From assembly GCA_039815365.1 (NCBI GenBank), contig JBCBZK010000064.1, positions 1-19,651 of the forward strand: a stretch of DNA of 19,651 nt. The letters run 5' to 3'. This DNA is from CALBPI01 sp039815365. Its GTDB lineage: Bacteria > Pseudomonadota > Gammaproteobacteria > Steroidobacterales > Woeseiaceae. Positions 1 to 8,075 of the stretch are shown here, piece by piece; within the stretch, counting starts at the first letter, position 1; each line of letters begins with the position of its first letter. The notes under the pieces were generated by a model. It ran no database searches and was not told where the DNA came from. It saw only the letters and a list, made by a program, of their open reading frames with translations. The position numbers and the translations under genes are program-made.

Positions 1-2
1 CT

Positions 3-98
3 TATATCAATTCAGATTCTTTAGTAAAGAACTATCAATACTTTGCCGATAAGCAGAAAGAGCTACAAGGCAAGCAGACAAAATTGGAGTCTGAATAC
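3..98 (+). CDS. Skp/OmpH-like periplasmic chaperone fragment (foreign contig end)
   Basis: Reading + strand from base 3 gives an uninterrupted 32-codon stretch that begins YINSDSLVKNYQYF and continues as a charged, Gln/Lys/Glu-rich coiled coil ending KLESEY. This matches my memory of the N-terminal part of Skp/OmpH-family periplasmic chaperones of Bacteroidota, which typically start (V/I)AY(I/V)NSDSL. Skp proteins hold outer-membrane proteins unfolded in the periplasm. The stretch is AT-rich, unlike the rest of the window. Both gene ends are absent: the start lies before base 1 and the frame leaves the family at about base 98. Family assignment is by eye; the frame and composition shift are directly visible. 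Confidence 0.55.
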
Positions 99-2183
99 TG
101 TCCCATAGTCCTCGGCCTTAGTTGTGAAAAACGGCTCAAATACGCGCTCTAACTGCGCCTCACTCATCCCCATTCCATCATCTTCAACGGTAAGCGCGAT
201 ACACTCATCGATCTCACTACTCTCCCCACGCGTGACCCGCAACGACAAATTCCCGCCGTCCGGCATTGCATCGCAAGCATTGCTCAACAAGTTGAGTATC
301 GCTGTGGTCAGCTGGCTGCGATCCACCGATAGCACAGCGCCGTCGGATTGGTCATCCACTGTGAACGTCACTCGCGCATCGATCGCAGCGCTCAGCAACG
401 TAATCGTGTTGTCGAGATAGTCTGAAATCGAGAACGTCTCCTCGGCCAGCGTCTGGCGGCGTGCATACGACAGCAATTGGCGAATGATCGACTTCGCATG
501 CTCCAGAGCCCGGTTGGAGCCCTCGAGAAGCGACGCCTGAAAATTGGTTTTATCCAGGTTAGCGAGATTCTCATTCGCGATACTCATGACCTGCAGCAGA
601 TTGTTAAAATCGTGTGCAACGTTGCCGGTCAGCTGGCCTAACGCTTCTGTCTGCGCTTTGTCCGCAACGACGCGTTCAAGCTCTGCTTGTTCTTCCAACT
701 GCGCTTTGAGCGCATTGGTTTTTTCCTCAACCTGGACTGTGAGTTGGTTGGTGAGCTCGCGCTGACGCTCGCGCAGTTGCCTGTCAAAACGCCTTTGCGC
801 CATGCCAAAACCGAATAGCACAACGATGCCCGCGACCAACACCACAATCGCCAGTGTAAACATCTGTTGTTTGCGTGCAGCCTCGGCTACCGCTGCACTT
901 TCACTGGCAGCAGACTCACTGGCCGCCGTGCGCAACGCTAACACCTCACGGCTGGCATCAATACGCTGAATTTCCTTTGCTTGCTCAACCGCTTCGGCCT
1001 TGACGTCGAAGTAGCGCGAATTTTGCTCGACCACGGTTCGCTCACGTGTCTCGCGACGCTCCTGGAGTGACCGATATTTCGCGAGCAAGTCCTGCTGGCC
1101 GCTTCGGGCTAACTCGACTTCCATTTCAAGGCCTAACATTTGCTCTTGTCGTATCGGAGACAACAACGGCTCGTTAGCTACGATCCGTAATTCACGCTGC
1201 GCGTCTGGAAAGTTGCCTTGTGCGATCAGCGTTCGAATCAGGGAAAGACGTGCATCTGCAGATTCAAGCGGTGCTGGCGAGAGAAGTTGCACTGCCATTT
1301 CTCCCGCTTCGCGTGCGGCGTCATAGTCGCCCATCTCGCGTAACGCTTCGCCCAAAAACTCATAAGCGCTGCCATCGGCAAGAACCGAAATACTCTGCGT
1401 CGTATTGATATAGTCTCTAAGCTGGCGCGCCGACTCTCTCGGGGAACCCAAATAGGTCAACAGCTGCATTTGATGAATGCGCAGCGAGGCGACAAAGTAT
1501 TGTGAGGTGCTCGCGCTGCGATCTATGACCGGAGCGATGCGCTCTAACCACGCAGCCGCGTCGTTGTACATGCGTTGCTCAATGAGCAACACAATCAAGT
1601 TATTCGCATTGCCCAGCACGGTGAAGTCATGCTCTAGCGCCATGCCTTCCTGAATGACGGATTGCATTTCTTCGATTGCACCGAGTATTTGTCCGTTTTC
1701 CATTAATGCGCCAGCGTAATTACTGCGCAACCGAAGCAATGCGATGTCGCCAACGTCCGAGTGATCTTCCGCCATGAGCGCCTCATAGGCGTTCAGGCTG
1801 CGCTCGGGTTCGCCATTCAACAGCCACAACCCGGCACGCAGCGAGCGAAGCCGCAAATACACATTGGGTTCGGATCCAGCGCTCTCGGGCAAACAATCGT
1901 TGATCGCGTCGAGTGCCTCGTCTTGTTGCGCGTTGCCATACAACGCCATTGACAACGACAGACACGCCGTGGACTTGAGTTCGTCCAGACCTTCGGCGTT
2001 GACTTTGTTGACCGCAATTCTCGAAAGCTCGACCTGGCGCGGTGCGGGAAACTCCTGCCCGGTCGGCAGCAGCGCAAGCAGCTCGCGCGCCGACAGGTTC
2101 TCGACATCGACGTCGTCGTCCGCAACGCAGACGCTGCTGAGCAACAACATGCCAACCAACACAAACAAACGTGCTAAGAACAT
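63..2183 (-). CDS. TPR-containing membrane sensor histidine kinase, C-terminus lost
   Basis: Predicted two-component sensor. From the ATG at 2183 it begins with a signal peptide (MFLARLFVLVGMLLLSSVCVA), followed by about 370 residues of helical TPR-like repeats, probably periplasmic. A single membrane helix lies near residues 440-463 (FTLAIVVLVAGIVVLFGF), then a coiled coil and the kinase core. The phospho-acceptor His is at about residue 524 in GNVAHDFNNLLQVM, an NtrB-like HDFNN box. The N box (LLSNACDAMPDGG), G1 (VEDDGMGM) and F box (FEPFFTTK) follow. The G2 box (GLGL) is missing because native sequence stops at about base 99; the last 12 codons to base 63 are read antisense to foreign DNA. 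An in-frame TTG at 2192 was rejected because it would precede the signal peptide. Any receiver domain, common after HDFNN kinases, would be lost. The signal is unknown. Confidence 0.85.
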   Translation of the reverse strand: MFLARLFVLVGMLLLSSVCVADDDVDVENLSARELLALLPTGQEFPAPRQVELSRIAVNKVNAEGLDELKSTACLSLSMALYGNAQQDEALDAINDCLPESAGSEPNVYLRLRSLRAGLWLLNGEPERSLNAYEALMAEDHSDVGDIALLRLRSNYAGALMENGQILGAIEEMQSVIQEGMALEHDFTVLGNANNLIVLLIEQRMYNDAAAWLERIAPVIDRSASTSQYFVASLRIHQMQLLTYLGSPRESARQLRDYINTTQSISVLADGSAYEFLGEALREMGDYDAAREAGEMAVQLLSPAPLESADARLSLIRTLIAQGNFPDAQRELRIVANEPLLSPIRQEQMLGLEMEVELARSGQQDLLAKYRSLQERRETRERTVVEQNSRYFDVKAEAVEQAKEIQRIDASREVLALRTAASESAASESAAVAEAARKQQMFTLAIVVLVAGIVVLFGFGMAQRRFDRQLRERQRELTNQLTVQVEEKTNALKAQLEEQAELERVVADKAQTEALGQLTGNVAHDFNNLLQVMSIANENLANLDKTNFQASLLEGSNRALEHAKSIIRQLLSYARRQTLAEETFSISDYLDNTITLLSAAIDARVTFTVDDQSDGAVLSVDRSQLTTAILNLLSNACDAMPDGGNLSLRVTRGESSEIDECIALTVEDDGMGMSEAQLERVFEPFFTTKAEDYGTVFRLQFCLLAL
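96..101. other. Chimeric junction between unrelated sequences
   Basis: Left of about base 98 the DNA is AT-rich and codes on the + strand for a Skp-like peptide. Right of it the DNA codes on the - strand for a histidine kinase. The kinase follows its family up to Gly-Thr of the expected GTGLGL motif (bases 99-104) and becomes unrelated at the very next codon. An exact codon-level switch in two opposite-strand genes at the same place indicates a join of two molecules. I see no terminal repeat or target duplication that would suggest a mobile element. Confidence 0.6.
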
Positions 2184-2211
2184 GGACCGCAAACCCCGAA
2201 AAACGTAACAG

Positions 2212-2241
2212 AGAATAGGCCGACCGCGCCGCCACTGTAAA
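2212..2241 (-). promoter_or_regulatory. sigma70-like promoter of the sensor kinase gene
   Basis: On the minus strand TTTACA (2241-2236) is followed after 18 bases by TATTCT (2217-2212). Transcription would start near 2205, leaving a leader of about 22 nt before the ATG at 2183. The leader contains CGGGG about 10 nt before the ATG as a weak ribosome site. Hexamers are seen directly; function is inferred. Confidence 0.5.
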
Positions 2242-2257
2242 GGCGACGGAGACAGAA

Positions 2258-2273
2258 TGTGACCAAAATCACC
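2258..2273 (-). promoter_or_regulatory. CRP-like operator, class I position
   Basis: TGTGA-CCAAAA-TCACC matches the CRP consensus TGTGA-N6-TCACA at 9 of 10 core bases. Its centre (2265.5) lies about 60.5 bases upstream of the start site predicted from the adjacent -35/-10 pair, which is the classical class I activator position (-61.5). This suggests cAMP-CRP control of the sensor kinase. No CRP gene is in view. Confidence 0.45.
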
Positions 2274-2295
2274 GTGATCTTGATAAACACGTGAT

Positions 2296-3312
2296 TTAGC
2301 TCAAGAAATGGTCGACCATCATCTCGATAAGCGCAGCCCCGATCCAGGTTAGCGGCACGATCACGGCATAGCTGAACAGTCGCGTCAGCGCGCCGACGTC
2401 TACCGGCCACTCGTTGACCGCGGTAATCTCGCGACGAAAACTCAACAAACGTTGTAACACCTCATCTGAACCGACGGCGCCGGGCGCAAGCTGACTGCGC
2501 CGATCGTTGATCTGCTGTTGCAGGTCATACAGTGTGTTGCGCTTCACATCGCGCAACCGCGTTCGCAAGGGCCACAAAGGAACCACGACCAGCACGACGA
2601 CGACGATGGATAGCAAAAGCACACCCGGCGTCGTTGTCCAGGCATCGATCGGTCCCGATACCCACATGATCGGAAACAGCGCGAGCGCGCCAATCACGAC
2701 TAACGTCGAATGCACAGCCATTGTGCCGACGGGGGCAACGCTTGCAGCGTCCAACAAGTCAATGCGGATATGCGCTGTCAGACGACGGAACAATTTCGCA
2801 TTGTCGGTGAGCGCCGTGGTCGCAACGCTCAGCGTCAACCACACCAGCAATGGCATGACCGCCATCAGAAACGACAACAAACTGTGCTGCAACGCGAACG
2901 TCATACCGCGCCATCCACCGGCCAATAACCAGCTTTGCAACAGCCAGCACGCGATCGAGACTACCGTGACACGAACGTGCCAGGGCCACCGCTTGCGATA
3001 AATACTCTGGCGTACTTGCGTGAGTTCGTCAGGCGATATATCCAGATAGCCGGCAAGCGCGCCCGCCGCCTGATCCGTGCGCATCGTGACGTAGTGAAAC
3101 ACGGGCACGATATAAGCCACGATCGCACAAAAAAACAGCGCCGGTGGCCAGGCGAAAACACGGTAAGTGTCAAAACCGGTGGCCGCCAACATACGTTCGG
3201 CAATCACAAGCAGTGTTAACAATGCGCCAAAGATGATAATCGCGCACAACCATCGACCGCGCGGCACATCTGGCACAAGACCAAGCATCCAAATCCGGGG
3301 TTGTGAGCTCAT
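2296..3312 (-). CDS. Polytopic membrane protein of unknown function
   Basis: 338 residues that I do not recognise. Hydrophobic segments suggest six or seven membrane helices, near residues 22-42, 52-74, 113-131, 139-165, 196-218, 226-248 and 312-332. A charged cytoplasmic-looking stretch of about 60 residues (DVKRNTLYDLQQQINDRRSQ onward) sits before the last helix, and another short one lies near residues 80-110. No catalytic or transport motif stands out. It starts 15 nt after the stop of the molybdenum-enzyme gene and is the last gene of the leftward operon, so co-transcription is likely. Its position suggests a role tied to that operon, but nothing in the protein itself says what. Confidence 0.75.
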   Translation of the reverse strand: MSSQPRIWMLGLVPDVPRGRWLCAIIIFGALLTLLVIAERMLAATGFDTYRVFAWPPALFFCAIVAYIVPVFHYVTMRTDQAAGALAGYLDISPDELTQVRQSIYRKRWPWHVRVTVVSIACWLLQSWLLAGGWRGMTFALQHSLLSFLMAVMPLLVWLTLSVATTALTDNAKLFRRLTAHIRIDLLDAASVAPVGTMAVHSTLVVIGALALFPIMWVSGPIDAWTTTPGVLLLSIVVVVLVVVPLWPLRTRLRDVKRNTLYDLQQQINDRRSQLAPGAVGSDEVLQRLLSFRREITAVNEWPVDVGALTRLFSYAVIVPLTWIGAALIEMMVDHFLS

Positions 3313-3327
3313 CCGGACCGACCCCGT

Positions 3328-5664
3328 TTACGCTGCCTTGCGTTTGTCACGGCGCTGCTGTTTTGCTAACGCACGCCAGACCACCATCGGTGTTAACGGC
3401 ATATCGATGTGGTCTACGCCGCTCTCGTAAAGCGCATCAACAACCGCATTCACAAGCGCAGGTGGCGCTCCGACTGTGCCAGCCTCTCCGGCGCCTTTGA
3501 CACCCAAGGGATTGCGTGGCGACGGCACCGACGTCATTGCGAAATCAATGTCAGGCATTGCTTTAGCGAACGGCATCGCGTAGTCCAGAAAAGAGCCAGT
3601 GAGCAGCTGCGCGGTGCCAGGCTCGTAGACTGCCTGCTCCAACATCGCTTGCCCCAGGCCTTGCGCGACGCCACCCATAATTTGGCCTTGCAGCAACAGC
3701 GGGTTGACGACGTTGCCCATATCATCCTGGACGGTATAGCGTTCGATCGATACGGCGCCCGTTTGTGCATCTACCTCAACTTCGCAAATGTGGCAGCCGT
3801 TGGGGAACGTGCCACCCTTTGGCGAGAATGCTTCGCCCGACTTCAAGCCAGGCAAAACCTCATCAGGTAAATCTGGCGCGAACGAGCGCGCCACGATGTC
3901 GGCCAGCGGCACAGAGTGCGCCGCGTGCGTCAAGCTACCGCTATCGAACTGAACATCCTCTACCGCAACATCCCATTGCGACGCTGCCAATAGCCTTGCC
4001 TGATCAACCATGGCGTTCACCGAGAGCATCAATGCTGATCCTGCGATCGCCAGAGACCGACTGCCGCCGGTACCTTCGCCCGTAGGGATCAATCGCGTAT
4101 CGCCTTGTCGTATCGTGATGCGCGACATCGGCACACTGAGCGCGTCAGCCAACAATTGGGCGAAGCTCGTCTCATGCCCCTGCCCGGTTGATTGCGTGCC
4201 AACCAAGGCAACGAGCTGACCTTCCGGCGTAAATTCAATCCATGGCTGTTCGGCGCCATACGATGAACAAATCTCGACGTAGTATGACAAGCCGATGCCG
4301 CGCATACGCCCCGCCGCTTCACTGTCACGACGTCGGGCATCAAAACCACGCCAGTCGGCACGCTCCATGCAAGCATCCATGAGTCTGGCGTAGTCACCAG
4401 AATCATAGACTTGCCCGGTCGCAATTTTGTAAGGAAACGCATCGGCTTCGATGAAGTTTCGTCGCCGGATTTGTGCCGGCGACATACCAAGAGAGCGCGC
4501 TGCCTTATCGACGATACGTTCAATGAGATAAGCCGCCTCGGGACGACCTGCGCCGCGATACGCATCTACCGGCGCTGTATTAGTCAACCACAGATTGACG
4601 CGCGCATAACAATGTTCGATCGCATAGCAACCAGTTGTCATGAATGCGCCAAACCACGCGATCGACGCACCACCCTGCGACTGATAGGCGCCAACATTGG
4701 AGTTAATCACGACGCGTATCGCGCGCATTGTGCCATCGTCATCCAGTGCAAGCTCGGCGCGCGTCAGGTGGTCTCTGCCATGTAAATCCGACAAAAAACT
4801 CTCGCTGCGCTCAGCCACCCATTTAACAGGTACTCCGAGCTCGCGCGCGGCGTGTACGACTGTCAACGTCTCGCACTGCAAGAACATCTTCAGACCAAAA
4901 CCGCCACCGACGTCAGGCGACACCACATGCAGTTTTTCGGCGTCCATTGGTACACATTGAAGCACCCGCTGCTTGATCGCGTGGACACCCTGACAACCCT
5001 GATAAAGCGTCATGTCACCCGAGGTCGCATCGAAGACCGCAGCGCAACTTCTCGGCTCGATTGCATTTGGTGCCAGACGGTTGTTAACAACATCAATGTC
5101 GATCACATGGGCCGCGTTATCGAACACCGCATCGGTTGCGTCGACATCACCATGCTCAAGCACGCCCAACACGTTGTCTGCAATATCGGCGTGCACGGCA
5201 TCACCGCTACCTGCGATTGCCTCACTGAGATTTGCAACGGGCACAGCGTCGCTGACGTCAAAAGCAATTAGCTCGATAGCATCGCGTGCGGCAGCTTTGC
5301 TCTGCGCTACTACGGCAACAACCGGCTCACCGACGTAGCGCACGACGCCTTCGGCGAGCACCGGTTGCTTCAATGCGGCATGACCGGCGTGCAATCTTGT
5401 CTTCGCCACTTTCCCGGCGGGCACTGCAGTGATCCCGGCGGCGTTTAGATCTTCTGCTGTGTACAGCGCAAGCACGCCTTCCACAGCGCGCGCATCATCG
5501 AGACCCAGTTCGGTAATCTGCCCACTGGCGAACGGCGAGCGAAAAAACATCAGAACGGCGCAGTCGGGTAATGCAAGGTCATCCAGATACTGGCCTTGCC
5601 CGGTAATGAGCCGTGCGTCTTCTGTGCGTCTTACGGCGCTGCCAGTGAGCGGTGTATTAGTCAT
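3328..5664 (-). CDS. Xanthine dehydrogenase/CO dehydrogenase-family molybdenum-binding large subunit (form II CoxL-like)
   Basis: 778 residues, normal length for the large subunit of the xanthine oxidase family of molybdenum hydroxylases. These enzymes insert water-derived oxygen into purines, aldehydes or heterocycles. The N-terminal a/b-hammerhead domain (GSAVRRTEDARLITGQGQYL) leads into the cofactor domains with DVGGGFG (251-257). The active-site loop is AYRGAGR (368-374), the form II signature, not the AYRCSFR of true CO dehydrogenase, so CO oxidation should not be inferred. The catalytic Glu is in GAGEAGTVGAPPA (E727). A GGAG sequence precedes the ATG by about 8 nt. The FAD (CoxM) and 2Fe-2S (CoxS) subunits normally encoded beside it are absent from both flanks. 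It follows the M14 hydrolase by 20 nt. Substrate unknown. Confidence 0.9.
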   Translation of the reverse strand: MTNTPLTGSAVRRTEDARLITGQGQYLDDLALPDCAVLMFFRSPFASGQITELGLDDARAVEGVLALYTAEDLNAAGITAVPAGKVAKTRLHAGHAALKQPVLAEGVVRYVGEPVVAVVAQSKAAARDAIELIAFDVSDAVPVANLSEAIAGSGDAVHADIADNVLGVLEHGDVDATDAVFDNAAHVIDIDVVNNRLAPNAIEPRSCAAVFDATSGDMTLYQGCQGVHAIKQRVLQCVPMDAEKLHVVSPDVGGGFGLKMFLQCETLTVVHAARELGVPVKWVAERSESFLSDLHGRDHLTRAELALDDDGTMRAIRVVINSNVGAYQSQGGASIAWFGAFMTTGCYAIEHCYARVNLWLTNTAPVDAYRGAGRPEAAYLIERIVDKAARSLGMSPAQIRRRNFIEADAFPYKIATGQVYDSGDYARLMDACMERADWRGFDARRRDSEAAGRMRGIGLSYYVEICSSYGAEQPWIEFTPEGQLVALVGTQSTGQGHETSFAQLLADALSVPMSRITIRQGDTRLIPTGEGTGGSRSLAIAGSALMLSVNAMVDQARLLAASQWDVAVEDVQFDSGSLTHAAHSVPLADIVARSFAPDLPDEVLPGLKSGEAFSPKGGTFPNGCHICEVEVDAQTGAVSIERYTVQDDMGNVVNPLLLQGQIMGGVAQGLGQAMLEQAVYEPGTAQLLTGSFLDYAMPFAKAMPDIDFAMTSVPSPRNPLGVKGAGEAGTVGAPPALVNAVVDALYESGVDHIDMPLTPMVVWRALAKQQRRDKRKAA

Positions 5665-5684
5665 GCGTCAACTCCGGACAAAAA

Positions 5685-6722
5685 TCAGGTTTGCGAGCCA
5701 TTCTGCAGATGCTCTTGAAATGCGGCAACTGTGCGTTCCGCGGTCAATGGTTTGTCGAATTCCGCGATATGGCAAATCGCATCACCCTCGTGGACCAGCG
5801 GCAGCTGGGCATTGCCGATCACGATACCATTGTGCGGCGAGCACACCTCGTGCTGGCTGACGCCGAACGGATCGGAAATCACCGCGACCACTTCACCGCG
5901 ACGCACACGCGACCCCAGTGCGGCGCGTGTGACGATAATGCCGCTTTGCGATGCCCGCACCCAGGCGCTGTCATGCGTGATAACAGACTCGCCAAATTTA
6001 GCCGGTGTTTTGCCTGGCAGCATCCCTAAGTGCCGCATCACCCGCTGCACACCGCGCACGCCGGTGCGAATACAAGCCTCGTCAAACCGTAACGCCTCGC
6101 CCGCCTCATAGACGAGCAGCGGAATACGCCGTTGCCCGGCATAGTTACGCAATGAGCCTTCACGATTCTCGGCGTTCACGATAACAGGCGCGCCGAACGC
6201 TTGCGCCAAGGACTCAAGACGCGGATCACCCAGGTCTGCACGAATCTGCGGCAGGTTGCTGCGATGCTGAGCGGCAGTATGCAGATCAAGACCGCAATCC
6301 GACTGATTGACGATAGTTTCGCAAAAAATATTCGCAAGGCGGCTTGCGGCAGAACCGCGTTCGCTCCCCGGAAAACTTCGGTTCAGGTCACGCCTGTCTG
6401 GCAAGTAGCGGGACAGATTCAAGAAACCCAATACGTTGACGATTGGAATCGCAATCAGTGCACCGCGCAACCGGCTCATCGATTTGGAACGTAGCAATCG
6501 ACGCACGATTTCGACGCCATTGATTTCATCCCCGTGAATCGCGGCGCAAACAAATAGCGTTGGCCCTGGTTTCTTGCCGTTAATCACCTCGACCGGCATG
6601 GTCATCTCGGTATGCGTGTACAAATCAGTAACGGGCAATGCGATCGATGCACGCTCCCCCATTTGCACCTGCGTGTCGCCAATCCGGATGATGCGATCCG
6701 GTGACGCGTGAGACTCAGCCAC
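5685..6722 (-). CDS. Succinylglutamate desuccinylase/aspartoacylase-family (M14) zinc hydrolase
   Basis: Zinc carboxypeptidase-fold enzyme that cleaves amide bonds to Asp/Glu-like groups. Counting from the GTG at 6722 (345 aa), the zinc ligands are H63 and E66 in AAIHGDEINGVE and H148 in LDLHTAA. The substrate-binding DLNRSFPG follows the AspA/AstE pattern, and the catalytic Glu is probably in VYEAGEALRF (about 206-209). The C-terminal ~100 residues form a biotinyl-like beta domain. The GTG start overlaps the rimK stop (GTGGCTGA) and has AAGG about 5 nt upstream. A longer TTG start at 6764 is possible but would overlap rimK by 50 bases. M14 relatives include eukaryotic deglutamylases, so in this operon it may remove residues that RimK adds; that is inference. 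Confidence 0.88.
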   Translation of the reverse strand: MAESHASPDRIIRIGDTQVQMGERASIALPVTDLYTHTEMTMPVEVINGKKPGPTLFVCAAIHGDEINGVEIVRRLLRSKSMSRLRGALIAIPIVNVLGFLNLSRYLPDRRDLNRSFPGSERGSAASRLANIFCETIVNQSDCGLDLHTAAQHRSNLPQIRADLGDPRLESLAQAFGAPVIVNAENREGSLRNYAGQRRIPLLVYEAGEALRFDEACIRTGVRGVQRVMRHLGMLPGKTPAKFGESVITHDSAWVRASQSGIIVTRAALGSRVRRGEVVAVISDPFGVSQHEVCSPHNGIVIGNAQLPLVHEGDAICHIAEFDKPLTAERTVAAFQEHLQNGSQT

Positions 6723-7620
6723 TGCCCTTGGTCTTTGTGCGTCCGGGACGCGCGTTTTTTTCAATAAAGTCGATGATCAGGCCCGCGATATCCTTGTCCG
6801 TGGCAGACTCGATCCCTTCCAGACCGGGCGATGAATTCACTTCCATCACCACTGGTCCATGGTTGGAACGCAAGATGTCGACGCCGGCGACATTCAGCCC
6901 CATTATTTTGGCTGCGCGCACGACCGTCGAGCGCTCTTCTGGCGTAATCCTGATCAACGTTGCGGTGCCGCCGCGATGCAGATTGGAGCGAAACTCACCC
7001 TCTTTCGCCTGTCGCTTCATGGATGCAACGACCTTACCGCCAACGACAAAACAACGAATGTCAGCGCCGCCGGCTTCCTTAATAAACTCCTGCACAAGAA
7101 TGTTGGCATTGATACCGCGAAACGCTTCGATGACGCTGGCCGCCGCTTTTTGCGTTTCGGCCAATACGACGCCGACGCCCTGCGTGCCTTCCAACAACTT
7201 GATCACCACGGGTGCGCCACCCGTCAAACTCAAAAGATCGCTCGTGTCATCAGGCGAATGCGCGAATCCGGTGACCGGCATACCAATCCCGCGTCGTGAC
7301 ATTAGCTGCAGCGAACGCAATTTGTCACGCGAGCGACTGATCGCGACAGATTCGTTCAGCGGGAACACACCCATCATTTCAAACTGACGAACGACGGCCG
7401 TACCGTAGAACGTCACTGAGCTGCCGATGCGTGGAATGATCGCATCAATGTCTGTTAGCGCCTCGCCTTTGTAATGCACGGCAGGCTTATGCGATGCAAT
7501 ATTCATATAGCAGCGAAGATGATCAATGACTCGAGCATCATGACCGCGCGCCTCACAGGCTTCGAGCAAGCGGCGTGTCGAATACAGATTCTTGTTGCGT
7601 GAGAGGATCGCGATTTTCAA
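6715..7620 (-). CDS. rimK: RimK-type alpha-L-glutamate ligase (ATP-grasp)
   Basis: 301 residues, nearly the same length as E. coli RimK (300) and with the same opening, MKIAILSRNKNLYSTRRL. RimK uses ATP to add glutamates to the C-terminus of ribosomal protein S6 and can make poly-alpha-glutamate. ATP-grasp motifs are intact: VVIKLLEGTQGVGV, LVQEFIKEAGGADIRCFVV, and the metal-binding VMEVNSSPGLEGIE. The start is an unusual TTG whose last two bases form part of the TGA stop of the preceding gene (TTGA). It is supported by AGGAG 6 nt upstream and by the family N-terminus. It lies between a RimB-like protease-family gene and an M14 hydrolase gene, a recurrent RimK neighbourhood. Confidence 0.95.
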   Translation of the reverse strand: MKIAILSRNKNLYSTRRLLEACEARGHDARVIDHLRCYMNIASHKPAVHYKGEALTDIDAIIPRIGSSVTFYGTAVVRQFEMMGVFPLNESVAISRSRDKLRSLQLMSRRGIGMPVTGFAHSPDDTSDLLSLTGGAPVVIKLLEGTQGVGVVLAETQKAAASVIEAFRGINANILVQEFIKEAGGADIRCFVVGGKVVASMKRQAKEGEFRSNLHRGGTATLIRITPEERSTVVRAAKIMGLNVAGVDILRSNHGPVVMEVNSSPGLEGIESATDKDIAGLIIDFIEKNARPGRTKTKGSG

Positions 7621-8075
7621 ACGTCGCTCCTGTGATGACGACCAAAGACATAGGACGAGCCAGGGTCGACCACAAACCTGCCTGCGAGCGCGGTGCGCCC
7701 GAGCAACATCGGAAACATCATGTCATTGCGATCTGCCAGTGTCACCTCTATTGACCACCGATGATCGGCCAGAACAGCCAGGGTCTGAACGACATATCTC
7801 ATTTGAGTCGCTCCCCCGGAATTGGTCACACGCCGCTGATCCACCAACGGTGCTCGACAAGCGATGATATGGTCAGGTCGGCGGCGATCCGGGCGGACGT
7901 GAAACGACACGTGTCGCGAGCCGTCCGCAAGCTCCATAACATCGATATTGGTCGCGCCGAGCGCCGATGTTCGCGCACCGGTGTCGGTCTTCGCTTTGAG
8001 TGTTGCGAGTCCCAAGTCCGGTAAGCTCACCCACTCTCTCCAGCCAATCGTGGCAGGCGCAGCATGACGACTCAT
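7617..8075 (-). CDS. RimB-like ATP-dependent zinc protease family protein (retropepsin-like fold, PF05618 type)
   Basis: 152 residues opening IGWREWVSLPDLGL, then KAKTDTGARTSAL (D31-T-G-A). This is the hallmark of the small family usually annotated as putative ATP-dependent zinc protease; the DTGA motif looks like a retropepsin aspartic-protease active site. A second conserved block, RNDMMFPMLLGRTAL, and VDPGSSYVFG complete the family. No ATPase motif is present, so the common name is probably misleading. Homologues are very often coded beside rimK and one is called RimB in Pseudomonas rimABK work. Its ATG overlaps the FAH stop (ATGA) and its TGA overlaps the rimK TTG, so the three should be translationally coupled. 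Activity on glutamylated proteins is plausible but unproven here. Confidence 0.88.
   Translation of the reverse strand: MSRHAAPATIGWREWVSLPDLGLATLKAKTDTGARTSALGATNIDVMELADGSRHVSFHVRPDRRRPDHIIACRAPLVDQRRVTNSGGATQMRYVVQTLAVLADHRWSIEVTLADRNDMMFPMLLGRTALAGRFVVDPGSSYVFGRHHRSDV

Noticed and set aside
1..98. Insertion-sequence end or prophage attachment site at the left edge
   Set aside because: No terminal inverted repeat, no target duplication and no transposase; the sequence reads as an internal Skp-like coding piece instead.
1817..2208. Overlapping 110-150 codon open frames on both strands across the kinase N-terminus
   Set aside because: They are shadows of the real gene: no ribosome sites, low-complexity Arg/Cys/Ser-rich translations and no family resemblance.
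2266..2297. Terminator for the leftward operon, AAATCAC-N18-GTGATTT
   Set aside because: The stem is short and AT-rich, the loop is 18 nt and only four T follow on the minus strand; it overlaps the CRP-like site, which explains one arm better.
3328..5664. True aerobic CO dehydrogenase (coxL form I)
   Set aside because: The active-site loop is AYRGAGR, not AYRCSFR, and coxM/coxS are missing.
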